64,000 nt of DNA from Nocardia fusca NBRC 14340 (GTDB lineage Bacteria > Actinomycetota > Actinomycetes > Mycobacteriales > Mycobacteriaceae). Within the stretch, counting starts at the first letter, position 1, and the number at the start of each line of letters is the position of its first letter. The stretch covers positions 124,001 through 188,000 of the forward strand of contig NZ_BDCU01000016.1 of assembly GCF_001618425.1 (NCBI RefSeq), in the 5' to 3' direction. The notes beneath the pieces were generated by a model that saw nothing but the letters and a program-made list of their open reading frames with translations, did no database searches and was not told the origin of the DNA. Both the position numbers and the translations under genes were made by a program. Below are positions 54,227 through 62,856 of the stretch, piece after piece.

Positions 54227-54323
54227 GGCAGCTATGTCGAGTTCATCGACCATGTCCTGCCCGTACTGCGCACCCCGCGGCCTCGCGAAGACCGGGTACG
54301 CCGAGGGGGCCCCGCGCCGGTAG
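54227..54323 (+). pseudogene. C-terminal remnant of a luciferase-like flavin monooxygenase
   Basis: One frame gives GSYVEFIDHVLPVLRT; a frame change then gives RGLAKTGYAEGAPRR and stop at 54321-54323. The pair matches the conserved end of NtaA/SnaA-type monooxygenases (VLPELQRRGL..YAPGTLR). One frameshift lies between them and nothing upstream remains. Confidence 0.5.
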
Positions 54324-54467
54324 GCCACCGGACGCGACCGGTTGCCCGCATCGCACCCGGCGGCGGCCTACCGGGGCGCGTTCACCCCGCGCTGAGCGGC
54401 CCGATGCGGCGGCGGTCTCGATCATGCGTCGTTTCCGCAGGTCGCGACGGCGACGCCGGGTCGGTTG

Positions 54468-55451
54468 ATGAAAACTGTGGGAATGGGTGCGCCCACCACG
54501 GAGGTACCGGCCGCGCAACGGCATCGCAGGCTGCTGCGCAGTGGGGTGTGGTCGGCGTATCTGCTCGCGCTTCTCGTGGTCACCGTGCTCTTCGGCCCGC
54601 CGACGCAGCGGATCTATCAGGCGCTGTGGATTGTCGCGGGTATCGCGGCCTTCGCACCGGACCGTCCGTGGCGGGAACACGTACGCATTCTCGTCGACTG
54701 GGTTCCGCTGATCGCCGCGCTGGTCGTCTACGACCACACCCGCGGTATCGCCAACACCCTCGGGATGCCGCTGCGGGTCCACGAACCGGTCGCGGTGGAG
54801 CGCGCCCTGTTCGGTGGGACCCTGCCCACGGTGTGGTTACAGGAGGAACTGGACGGTGACGCCGGACGGCCCTGGTGGACCGTACTCACCGGCCTCGTGT
54901 ACACCAGCCATTTCCTGGTGCCCTGGCTGATCGCCGCGATTTTCTACGTCCTGTCGCGGGAGCGCTGGTCGAAATATATGCGCCGGATCCTGCTGCTGTC
55001 CTATCTCGGTCTGGTGACCTATGTCCTGCTGCCCGCCGCGCCGCCCTGGTACGCCGCCCGCGCCGGGGTGATCCAGGGCGAGATCCACCGGAGCACCGGT
55101 TTCGGGTTCCGGCTGCACTCGGTCGATATCGGCGCGGACTGGCTGGCCGCGCACAGTAACCCGGTCGCCGCGATCCCGTCGCTGCACGCGGGCTTCGCAC
55201 TGCTGGTCGCGATCGCACTGTGGCCGTCGGCCGTCCACTGGTGGTGGCGGGTCCCGTTGGCCGCGTTCCCGGTGGCAATGGGTTTCACCCTGGTCTACGG
55301 GGGTGAGCATTATGTGATCGATGTGCTGCTGGGCTGGGTGTACGTCGGGCTGGCGATCGGGCTGGCCACCGCCTGGGAGCGACGCCGCGCACCGGCCGGA
55401 CCGGCCCCGGCGCCCACGGTCGCGGCACCGGGCGGTGACCGCGGCGGCTAG
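54468..55451 (+). CDS. PAP2-type membrane protein (inositol phosphorylceramide synthase-like)
   Basis: A 327-residue protein with about six membrane helices. DHTRGIANTLG, AIPSLHAGFALLVAIALW and YGGEHYVIDVLLGWVYVG give the His-containing motifs of the PAP2_3 subgroup, which transfers or hydrolyses phosphorylated lipid headgroups. ATG 54468 was taken; the ribosome site is weak. It ends 4 bases into the convergent TetR gene. The lipid substrate is unknown. Confidence 0.82.
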   Translation: MKTVGMGAPTTEVPAAQRHRRLLRSGVWSAYLLALLVVTVLFGPPTQRIYQALWIVAGIAAFAPDRPWREHVRILVDWVPLIAALVVYDHTRGIANTLGMPLRVHEPVAVERALFGGTLPTVWLQEELDGDAGRPWWTVLTGLVYTSHFLVPWLIAAIFYVLSRERWSKYMRRILLLSYLGLVTYVLLPAAPPWYAARAGVIQGEIHRSTGFGFRLHSVDIGADWLAAHSNPVAAIPSLHAGFALLVAIALWPSAVHWWWRVPLAAFPVAMGFTLVYGGEHYVIDVLLGWVYVGLAIGLATAWERRRAPAGPAPAPTVAAPGGDRGG

Positions 55452-56050
55452 CCCGCCGGACGGCGGGACTCCCAGGGCGCCAGCAGCAGAGTGGCGGCCC
55501 GGCGCATATCGGCCACCGCCTGTTCCGCACTCAGCTGACCCGCCGTCGCCCAGGTCAGGATCCCGTAGGCGCACTGTTCGGCGAGCCGGGCCAGCTGCCG
55601 GTCCGCCTCGTCCGCCTCGCCGATACCGGCGGCGGCGAGGATGCGGTCGCGCAGCGTGGTGTCGACCGCCACCGGCCCGGCCGAGCGCACGGCATTCGCC
55701 GAGACCAGCATGGCGCGGCCGAGCAGGGGGCGCCGGAGCAGCCCGGTCACCGCCGATTCGAGCAGGTCGGCCACGGCGCCCACCGGATCGCCCGGTACCG
55801 CCTCCGGAACGGGCAGGTCCGCGACGGCCGACTCGAGTACGCCCGAGTAGAGATGATGTTTGGACGGGTAGTAGCGATACAGCGTCCCCAGCGCCACCCC
55901 GGCCGCCGCCGCGATATCGGACATCTGGACGTGTTCGAGGCCCTGGTCGGCACCGAGCCGGGCGGCGGCGCGCAGGATGGCGCGCCGGCGCTCGCGCTGG
56001 GGCGTGGTGGTCGGCCGGCCCGGCTCCCGGGGTTCGGCGATCCGCGGCAC
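55448..56050 (-). CDS. TetR-family transcriptional regulator
   Basis: A 200-residue protein. HTH: ILRAAARLGADQGLEHVQMS, DIAAAAGVALGTLYRYYPSK. The C-terminus is helical with a CAYGILTWA stretch. Start GTG 56050 follows GGAGG. It is divergent from a three-gene operon (SDR, F420-type oxidoreductase, SnoaL) and an 18-base dyad lies between. The group includes regulators of steroid or lipid degradation, which is only suggestive. Confidence 0.9.
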   Translation of the reverse strand: MPRIAEPREPGRPTTTPQRERRRAILRAAARLGADQGLEHVQMSDIAAAAGVALGTLYRYYPSKHHLYSGVLESAVADLPVPEAVPGDPVGAVADLLESAVTGLLRRPLLGRAMLVSANAVRSAGPVAVDTTLRDRILAAAGIGEADEADRQLARLAEQCAYGILTWATAGQLSAEQAVADMRRAATLLLAPWESRRPAG

Positions 56051-56070
56051 TGGATACCTCCGTTCGGAAA

Positions 56071-56088
56071 ACTAGAATTGACTCTAGT
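56071..56088. promoter_or_regulatory. Perfect TetR operator-like dyad
   Basis: ACTAGA (56071-56076) and TCTAGT (56083-56088) form a perfect 6-6-6 inverted repeat, 20 bases before the TetR start and 67 bases before the SDR start. It fits one operator repressing both directions. Confidence 0.7.
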
Positions 56089-56154
56089 ATTTCCCTGCCG
56101 CCGGTTGTAGAACTGGGTGTGGCCCGATCCCGAATTCCGAACGGAGACCCAGCT

Positions 56155-56967
56155 ATGACCCCAGTCGATCCCGGGCGCTACGGCCCGTGGGCGGTGATCA
56201 CCGGCGGTTCCGAGGGCGTGGGCCGGTCGTTCGCCCGGCAGCTCGCGGAATCCGGTATCCACCTGCTGCTGGTGGCCCGGCGGCCCGGTCCGCTCGAAGA
56301 CACCGCCGCGGAATGCCGGGCACTGGGGGTGACGGTCCGCACCCTGGCCGCCGACCTCGCCCACCCGGACGCCACGGCGGCGGTGCTCGACGCCGTCGCC
56401 GATGCCGAGGTCGGGTTGCTGGTACACAATGCCGGCGCCAACACCCACAGCGCCGCGTTCCTCGACGGTGATCCCGCAGCTTTCCAGCGCGTCGTCGAAC
56501 TCAACATCACCACCCCGCTCGCGCTGATCACCGGGTTCGGGGGCGCGATGCGCGACCGGCGGCGCGGCGGGATCCTGCTGGTGGGTTCGCTGGCCGGCTA
56601 TCTGGGATCGCGACGGCACACGGTCTACGGCGGAGTGAAGGCATTCGGCCGGATCTTCGCCGAAGGTCTCTGGCTCGAACTGCGCGAACACGGCGTGGAC
56701 GTCCTCGAGCTCGTGCTCGGGGTCACCCGCACCCCGGCGATGCAGCGGGTGGGTCTGGACTTCGACATCCCCGGAATGCCGGTCTCCGAACCCGACGAGG
56801 TCGCGACGGAAGGTCTGGCGGCGCTGGGCCGGGGCCCGGTCCACATCATCGGCGCCCATGAGCGACTCGCGGCCCGGCGCAGCGACCCCGATCGCGCGGC
56901 GGCCGTGCTGGGAGCGGACCGGATGATGCGCCGGCTCATCGGCGCGACCGAAGACCCGCCGCGGTGA
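56155..56967 (+). CDS. SDR family oxidoreductase
   Basis: A 270-residue SDR: TGGSEGVGRSFARQL, HNAGANT, VGSLAGYLGS and YGGVKAF with Tyr and Lys. The pattern of the C-terminal part (LELVLGVTRTPAM) is like KstR-type and lipid SDRs. It is the first gene of an operon and is probably repressed by the divergent TetR. ATG 56155 follows GGAG. The stop overlaps the next gene (GTGA). Confidence 0.87.
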   Translation: MTPVDPGRYGPWAVITGGSEGVGRSFARQLAESGIHLLLVARRPGPLEDTAAECRALGVTVRTLAADLAHPDATAAVLDAVADAEVGLLVHNAGANTHSAAFLDGDPAAFQRVVELNITTPLALITGFGGAMRDRRRGGILLVGSLAGYLGSRRHTVYGGVKAFGRIFAEGLWLELREHGVDVLELVLGVTRTPAMQRVGLDFDIPGMPVSEPDEVATEGLAALGRGPVHIIGAHERLAARRSDPDRAAAVLGADRMMRRLIGATEDPPR

Positions 56968-57791
56968 GAGTCGGGCTGTCCACCCCGATCGTGGTCCGGA
57001 CGCCCGGTACGGCCTCGCCGTGGGAATCCGGGGGCGGCACCGCCGAACTCGTCCGGATCGCCGAACTCGCCGACGAACTCGGTTTCGATCATCTGACCTG
57101 CTCCGAGCACATCGCGGTCCCGGCGGCCGATATCGCGACCCGCGGTTCGGCCTACTGGGATCCGCTGGCGACACTGTCCTATCTCGCGGCGCGGACCAGC
57201 CGGATCCGCTTGGCGACCTCGGTCGTCGTGCTGGGGTACCACCATCCACTCGCGCTGGCCAAGCGTTACGGCACCCTCGATCGGCTCAGCGGCGGCCGGG
57301 TGGTGCTCGGGGTGGGCGTCGGCTCCCTGGAAGCCGAATTCGCCCTGCTCGATGCCGAATGGCCGGACCGCGGGGCCGCCGCGGACCGCGCTCTCGAGCA
57401 ATTACGGGCCGCATGGGGGCGCCGGGAGGTCGGCGATTTCGTCGTCGACCCGCCCGCCACGTCGACCACGGCGCCGCTGTGGGTCGGCGGCCGCACCCGC
57501 CGCTCGCTGCGCCGGGCCGTGACCCTGGGTGTGGGCTGGGTGCCGTTCGGCCTGTCCGCGGACACGCTGGCGGCGCACCTGGCAGCGGTACCCCCGCCAC
57601 CCGATTTCGAGGTGGTACTCAGCCCGGGCCGGGCCCTGGACCCGCTCGCCGATCCCACCGGCACCCGGCGGCGGCTGACCCGATTGCGCGATATCGGTGC
57701 CACCGTGGCCGGCTGCGCCCTGCGGGCCACCGATATCGACCACTACTGCGAGCAGCTCGCGGCGCTACACGAGATAGCCGCGCCGCTCTGA
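56964..57791 (+). CDS. F420-dependent LLM-class oxidoreductase
   Basis: A 275-residue TIM-barrel protein of the luciferase-like family. It has VRVGLSTPIVVRTPG at the start, GFDHLTCSEHIAVP and ATSVVVLGYHHPLALAKRYG with the cofactor-phosphate region at about 75-105. Members in Mycobacteriales usually use coenzyme F420. The substrate may be a lipid or steroid intermediate. GTG 56964 overlaps the SDR stop. Confidence 0.84.
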   Translation: MRVGLSTPIVVRTPGTASPWESGGGTAELVRIAELADELGFDHLTCSEHIAVPAADIATRGSAYWDPLATLSYLAARTSRIRLATSVVVLGYHHPLALAKRYGTLDRLSGGRVVLGVGVGSLEAEFALLDAEWPDRGAAADRALEQLRAAWGRREVGDFVVDPPATSTTAPLWVGGRTRRSLRRAVTLGVGWVPFGLSADTLAAHLAAVPPPPDFEVVLSPGRALDPLADPTGTRRRLTRLRDIGATVAGCALRATDIDHYCEQLAALHEIAAPL

Positions 57792-57814
57792 CGACGGCGG
57801 CGGAAAGGAAAGCC

Positions 57815-58300
57815 ATGGACGAGGATCGGTTCGCGCGTCTGGAAGCACGGGTCCGCCGGCTCGAGGACGAGGTAGAGATCACCCGGCTGCTCGCCTCCTA
57901 CGGCCCGTTCGTCGATGCCGGGGCCGCCCCGGAGGTGGCGAATCTGTGGACCGAGAACGGTGAATACGATGTCGAGGGCTGGTCGATGCGCAGTCGCGCG
58001 GATATCCGCGCGATGGTCGAATCGGCGGCCCACCACTGCCTGATCGACGCGGGCTGTGCGCATTTCCTCGGACCTGCCCGGGTCGTCATCGACGGCGACA
58101 CGGCCACGGCGGTCTGCGAATCACTGCTGGTGCGCCGGTACGACGACGGCTACCGGGTGTGGCGAGCGGGGGCGAACAGTTTCCGGCTCACTCGCACTCC
58201 GCAGGGCTGGCGGATCGCCCGCCGCGTCACCCGGGCCCTCGACGGGGGCCCGCAGGCCCGGGACCTGTTGCGTGCAAACCTCTCCGCGTCGGCGGACTGA
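57815..58300 (+). CDS. SnoaL-like NTF2-fold protein
   Basis: A 161-residue protein of the SnoaL_4 type: ARLEARVRRLEDEVEITRLL, then YGPFVDAGAAPEVANLWTEN and AGCAHFLGPARVVIDGDTA. This fold includes hydroxylating dehydratases and isomerases. ATG 57815 follows GAAAGGAAAG. It ends the TetR-controlled operon, 23 bases after the F420-type oxidoreductase. Confidence 0.82.
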   Translation: MDEDRFARLEARVRRLEDEVEITRLLASYGPFVDAGAAPEVANLWTENGEYDVEGWSMRSRADIRAMVESAAHHCLIDAGCAHFLGPARVVIDGDTATAVCESLLVRRYDDGYRVWRAGANSFRLTRTPQGWRIARRVTRALDGGPQARDLLRANLSASAD

Positions 58301-58600
58301 GCCGCACGGCACCCCGCCGCACCGGGTCCCGGCACATGAGGTCCAGATTCGAGAAATCGGGCGTCAACGCGAGCTACAGGTCGCCGACCGCCTGAATCCT
58401 TTATCTGTTCGGGGCAATTCGCTCTGCTCGACGAGTGCGGTTCGGGCGTGGGGTGGTTGCACAGCGATACTCCGGCCGGCCTCGGTTATCGTTCCGGACC
58501 GGATACCCTGCAACCATTTCGATATGCAGCACCAGCTCGGCATCAGGGGTAGGCCTCCACGCTCAGCCTGACTCTTCTCCGGATGCTCCTCAACCCCCCA
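58301..58600. other. Intergenic stretch, no gene seen
   Basis: Between convergent genes. I see no supported gene and no strong hairpin. The composition is locally mixed (AT-rich at 58380-58430), consistent with a transcription end. Confidence 0.4.
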
Positions 58601-59224
58601 TTACTGCGCGGTACTCGCGGTGGGGGCCTGGAATGTGCGGATCGCGGGCAGTAGTCGCCCGGCCTCGTCGGTCGTCTGCTCCAGGGCGAGGGCCGCGATA
58701 TCGGTACCCGGAAGAACTTCCGGTTTGGCGATACCGGTCGGCGCATGGATATCGCTGACTACACCTCCCTCGCCGTGCATATAGGTAGCGAACTCCTGCG
58801 CACCCGAAGCACCGGGCTTGCTGCTGTTGCACGACAAAAGCACCATCGGCCGCTGCGGTCCGTCCGTGATCGCCCGGTGAAGATCTGGATGGCTTCGAAC
58901 GAGGCGACCGAACGTCTCCCCGTCCACCACCACCTTCTTCCACACCGGGTTCTCGGCAGTACCGACATTGGCATCAACGCTGTAGCCGTGAAGACCCGCA
59001 TGGGCATCGAGGTAGATGGGCGGAGTGCCGTTGCGCCGAACTGCCGCCCCCCAGGCCGCCTCTCGGGAATGGCCCCATTCCCAGATCGATCGGGAACCGC
59101 GTATCGGTAGCTCCCGGCGCACCGCCGGTGAGTATTCCGTGTCGGCCAACCGGTCCGACTGTGCCCACGTGCGCATGTACGCGCTCTCGGCGGCATCATC
59201 GATACCGGGCTGGGTGCTCAGCAC
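58601..59224 (-). CDS. Possible caspase-fold effector or polymorphic-toxin domain fragment
   Basis: A 207-residue protein without signal peptide. A strand-His pattern (PIYLDAHAGLHGYSVDAN, residues about 69-86) is followed by strand-Cys (PMVLLSCNSSKPGASGAQEF, residues about 125-144) and YMHGEGGVVSDIHAPTGIA. A His then a Cys, each after a hydrophobic strand, and the APTG end resemble clan CD (caspase-like) peptidase domains found in large actinobacterial toxin-type proteins. GTG 59224 follows GGAGGG. The N-terminus is odd. It may be a fragment of a larger gene. Confidence 0.5.
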   Translation of the reverse strand: MLSTQPGIDDAAESAYMRTWAQSDRLADTEYSPAVRRELPIRGSRSIWEWGHSREAAWGAAVRRNGTPPIYLDAHAGLHGYSVDANVGTAENPVWKKVVVDGETFGRLVRSHPDLHRAITDGPQRPMVLLSCNSSKPGASGAQEFATYMHGEGGVVSDIHAPTGIAKPEVLPGTDIAALALEQTTDEAGRLLPAIRTFQAPTASTAQ

Positions 59225-59340
59225 TCGAAGCCCTCCGCCGCTCCGGTGAGGTTGCCATTCGCGCCCGACTTGATGCCCTCGACAGGTTTCTGAATCGCCC
59301 TGACGGCTGCGAGCATCAACTCCTGCAGTCGTCGGCTCAT
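59218..59340 (-). CDS. 40-aa small protein overlapping the putative effector
   Basis: ATG 59340 to TGA 59218: MSRRLQELMLAAVRAIQKPV and a GIKSGANGNLTGAAEGFEC end. It overlaps the downstream frame by 7 bases, so it could be translated with it, or the two could be one gene interrupted by a frameshift. No ribosome site was defined, and no family was recognised. Confidence 0.35.
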   Translation of the reverse strand: MSRRLQELMLAAVRAIQKPVEGIKSGANGNLTGAAEGFEC

Positions 59341-59534
59341 ATCACAAAGTTTGCTCTCGACCTGTCACACGATCCAACCCCGGAGAGTCAGGGCCCCAGC
59401 ACGAACCCGCACCTACCAGGCACCTTCGCCACATCCGCCCGGTTTTCGGCCACCACTACCGGAACCAGCACCAGCCGGCTGCTTACGTCAGGTGACACTT
59501 TAGCTCGGCAACTGGCAGGTCGAAGTCGCAGGCG

Positions 59535-61061
59535 TCACCGATTGCGCTGGCGCTGATGCCGGGAAGCGGGACGCCCGGGATCGACACCGTCGGCCCGCAT
59601 CAACCGGGACAGGATCTCCGTGCGGGGTCCTTCGAACAGATCCGCGGGCGGGCCGAGTTCGGCGATCCGCGTGCGGTGCAGCACCACGATGCGATCGCAG
59701 CGAGCAAGCCGACCGCGTAGATCGTGGCTGATCGACACCACTGCCGCGCCGCTGCGGGCGCGGTAGTCGTCCAGCCGATTCAGGACGTGCCGGGCGGTGG
59801 GTTCGTCGAGCGCGGTGGTCACTTCGTCGCACAGCAGCAACCGCGGACCGGCCAACAGCGCCCGTGCCAGCGCGGCACGCTGCAGCTGCCCACCGGAGAG
59901 CCCGGCCGGCGGGCGTCCGGCCTGCGCCTCGTCGATTCCGAACTCCGCGAGCAGGTCCAGTGCGGCGAACCGGGCAGCCGTACGGGTCATCCCGCGCAGT
60001 CCGGTGCCTGTGGCGGCGACCTGATCGAGGACGCTACGGCGGGTGTCGAAGGTGGCCGCCGACTCCTGCCACACATATTGGATACGGGCGAGCTGTCGGC
60101 GCGACCTGCGCCGCAACGCCGGCAGCCTTTCTCCCCACGCCACGATCGCCCCGGCGTCCGGGCGGGTGAGCCCGGCGATACAGCGGGCCAGTGTCGTCTT
60201 ACCCGCGCCCGACAGTCCGACGAGCCCGAGATGTTCGCCGCTGTACAGGTCCAGGTCCACGCTGTCCAGAACCGGGCGCCCGTGGCGGCGCACCGTCAGA
60301 CCGTGGACACGCACGGCGGGCTCGGCGGGCAGGTGAGCGACCGCCGGTGCCGGGGAGACGTGGTTCGGTTCGATCGCACCGTCCGCGGTGAGTCGCCCGT
60401 CCTGTACGAACAGGACACGGTCACCCAGCCGTTCGACGGCGAACGAATCGTGGGTGATCAGCACCACCGCGGTGCCTGCCGCGCGCACACCGCTCAACCC
60501 AGTGAGCAAGGCGGCCCGCGCGAGCGGATCCAGTCCGGCCGTCGGTTCGTCGACCACGAGCACATCGGGGCGGGCCGCCAGCACCTGCGCCAGCGCCAGT
60601 CGCACCCGCTCGCCGCCCGAGAACTCGAACGGGTACTTCCGTAGCGCTTGGTCGAGTTCGCGGTCGTCGAGGTCGAAGGCCGCGGCGGCCAGGAGCCGGG
60701 CGATCCCCGCCCGCCGCTGCGGCCCGCGCAACCTGCCGCCACCCGCGCGCCGGTGCTGCAACCCGACCAGTTCGCCCAGGGCCGCGCCGATCCGGCGCGC
60801 CGGGTTGAGGGTGGATGCCGCGTGCTGCGGCAGGTACCCGACCCGGACTCCCGGGGCGCGGCGGACCGCGCCGGCCAGTTCGATCCCGGGTCCCACCGCA
60901 TCGGCCAGCGCGGTCGCGATGGTCGTCTTACCCGCGCCCGACGGCCCGAACAACGCCACGATCTGCCCGGCCTCGATATCGAAACCGATATCGCGCAGGA
61001 TCACCGCCCCACCGGCGCGGGCACTCAACGCGTGTACCGAGATCAGTGGCCGGTCAGCCAT
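59535..61061 (-). CDS. Fused two-domain ABC transporter ATPase (DppD/DppF-like)
   Basis: A 508-residue protein of two ABC domains. Domain 1: Walker A GPSGAGKTT, signature FSGGERVRLAL, Walker B LVVDEPTAGLD. Domain 2: GLSGAGKTTL, LSGGQLQRAALARALL, LLLCDEVTTALD. The layout is that of a peptide/nickel importer with both ATPases fused in one chain. ATG 61061 was used; GTG 61067 is possible. It overlaps the permease gene end. Confidence 0.88.
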   Translation of the reverse strand: MADRPLISVHALSARAGGAVILRDIGFDIEAGQIVALFGPSGAGKTTIATALADAVGPGIELAGAVRRAPGVRVGYLPQHAASTLNPARRIGAALGELVGLQHRRAGGGRLRGPQRRAGIARLLAAAAFDLDDRELDQALRKYPFEFSGGERVRLALAQVLAARPDVLVVDEPTAGLDPLARAALLTGLSGVRAAGTAVVLITHDSFAVERLGDRVLFVQDGRLTADGAIEPNHVSPAPAVAHLPAEPAVRVHGLTVRRHGRPVLDSVDLDLYSGEHLGLVGLSGAGKTTLARCIAGLTRPDAGAIVAWGERLPALRRRSRRQLARIQYVWQESAATFDTRRSVLDQVAATGTGLRGMTRTAARFAALDLLAEFGIDEAQAGRPPAGLSGGQLQRAALARALLAGPRLLLCDEVTTALDEPTARHVLNRLDDYRARSGAAVVSISHDLRGRLARCDRIVVLHRTRIAELGPPADLFEGPRTEILSRLMRADGVDPGRPASRHQRQRNR

Positions 61062-61878
61062 GGCCACCCGCCCGGCGCAGATCTCCCGCCGCGACAGCGC
61101 GCGGATCGGCGAGCAGATCGTCCACCAGGAGATTGGTGCCCACCACCAGCAACACGATCAACGCACCGGGCAAGACCACCGACCACGGCGCGATCAGCAG
61201 CGCGTCCTTGTTCGCCGCGACCGATACCGCCCAATCGGTGGAGGTGGTGTCGAATCCGAGTCCGAGGAAATTGGCGGAGGCGAGGAAATAGATCGCGGCG
61301 GTGAAGCGGACCCCGAAATCGGCCGCGAGCGGCCGCGAGATCTCGCGCGCCGCATAACTGCCGTACCGGAACGACCGGCTCTGCCCCTGCATCCGGAGCG
61401 CGTCCATCACCGGTCCGTGCACCACACCGGCCGCCGCCGCCCGGACGAAACGTGCGATCGGTGCCACCAGCGCCAGCCCGATCGCGCAGGCGATCACCAC
61501 CGCCGAACCGCGGCCGCGCAGCGCCGCCACCATGATGATCAGCAGCGACGGAATACATAGCAGCACATCGATCGGGCGCATCAGCAGATCGTCGAGCCAG
61601 ACCCGCGGCGCGGCCGCCGCGGCCATTCCGATCAGGAATCCCACCAGATATGCCCCGAGCACGGTCAGCAGTCCGGTCAGGAGAAAGGTCTGGCCGCCGG
61701 TGAGCGCGGCCGCCAGGACATCCCGCCCGAGCCGGTCGGTGCCCAGCGGCGACCATTCGGACGGACCGAACGGCGTCGCGCGTTCGGCCGGCGCGGCCCG
61801 GGCGAGCACGGGACCGGCGATCACGAATACCAGCGGTACCGCGATCAGCGCCGAGTACAACCACCGCCGTATCCTCAT
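61054..61878 (-). CDS. ABC transporter permease (DppC-like)
   Basis: A 274-residue permease of about six helices. HPLGTDRLGRDVL-type start (WSPLGTDRLGRDVLAAALTG) is the DppC hallmark; the EAA-type loop is in ARFVRAAAAGVVHGPVMDAL. It overlaps its neighbours on both sides (ATGA at 61875-61878). It forms the membrane channel with the DppB-like protein. Confidence 0.88.
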   Translation of the reverse strand: MRIRRWLYSALIAVPLVFVIAGPVLARAAPAERATPFGPSEWSPLGTDRLGRDVLAAALTGGQTFLLTGLLTVLGAYLVGFLIGMAAAAAPRVWLDDLLMRPIDVLLCIPSLLIIMVAALRGRGSAVVIACAIGLALVAPIARFVRAAAAGVVHGPVMDALRMQGQSRSFRYGSYAAREISRPLAADFGVRFTAAIYFLASANFLGLGFDTTSTDWAVSVAANKDALLIAPWSVVLPGALIVLLVVGTNLLVDDLLADPRAVAAGDLRRAGGHG

Positions 61879-62849
61879 CCGCGCTGCTCCGCCGCCATCT
61901 GCGGATTCATCCGGTACCCCGCTATATCGATCAGTGTGTTGACCACGACCGCGAGCGTCCCGGTGACCGCGACGATCGCCAGTATCACCGGATCGTCCCG
62001 GTTGCCGATGGCGCCGATCAGTTCCGACGCGATACCCGGCACCGCGAAAACCGCCTCGACGATCAGCACTCCCGACAGCAGCCCGTCGCCGGTGCGGCCG
62101 AATTCCTGCATCGCCGGGGCGAGGGCGTTGGGTGCGATATGCCGGGCCAGCAGCGATACCCGGCCCACGCCCAGGCGGCGGGCCGCGGCGATATACGGCC
62201 GGTCCATTACATCTATGACACCGGCTCGCACCAACCGCACCAGCGGGGCCGCCACCCGGGCCACGGTGACGACCAGCGGCAGCACCAGATATTCGGGCCG
62301 GGCCGCCAGCGCGGCCGGATCGACGCCGAGGAAGGTCGCGGGCAGCAGATCGAGACGGATCGACAGGAAGGTCACCAGCAGGACCGCGAGGACGAAATCG
62401 GGGATCGAATCGAATCCGATACTGATCGCGGTGATCACGCGGTCGCGCGCCGAACCGGGGCGCGTTCCCGCCGCGAAACCCGCGGTCACCGCGAGGGGCA
62501 CCAGCAGGACCAACGCCGACCCGGCGAGCAGCGCGGTGACCAGGAACGGGCCCGCGATCATGGTGCCGACCGGTGCGCCACTGGCATAGGAGGTGCCGAA
62601 ATCCCCGCGCACCGCGGCGCCGAGCCAGTCGAGGAACCGGGTGACCGGTGCGACGTCGAGCCCGAGCAGGTGCCGGGCGGTCTGCTGCTGCGCCTCGCTC
62701 AGGAGGGTGTTGTTCTGGATATCGGCGGCATCGCCCGGCAGCAACAGCGACAGCACGAATACCAGGACCAGCAGGACCAGCAACTGCCCGGCGCCCCACC
62801 CGGCCCGGCGCAGCAGCAGTCGCGGCAACGGCCGTGAATTCCCGGCCAT
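61875..62849 (-). CDS. ABC transporter permease (DppB-like)
   Basis: A 324-residue permease. LLLRRAGWGAGQLLVLLVLV at the start, then LGLDVAPVTRFLDWL and GDFGTSYASG, is the DppB/OppB N-terminal pattern. About six helices; the EAA loop is near YIAAARRLGVGRVSLLARHI. ATG 62849 was chosen, 7 bases after the upstream stop; GTG 62879 is possible. Confidence 0.86.
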   Translation of the reverse strand: MAGNSRPLPRLLLRRAGWGAGQLLVLLVLVFVLSLLLPGDAADIQNNTLLSEAQQQTARHLLGLDVAPVTRFLDWLGAAVRGDFGTSYASGAPVGTMIAGPFLVTALLAGSALVLLVPLAVTAGFAAGTRPGSARDRVITAISIGFDSIPDFVLAVLLVTFLSIRLDLLPATFLGVDPAALAARPEYLVLPLVVTVARVAAPLVRLVRAGVIDVMDRPYIAAARRLGVGRVSLLARHIAPNALAPAMQEFGRTGDGLLSGVLIVEAVFAVPGIASELIGAIGNRDDPVILAIVAVTGTLAVVVNTLIDIAGYRMNPQMAAEQRG

Positions 62850-62856
62850 CGGGCCG

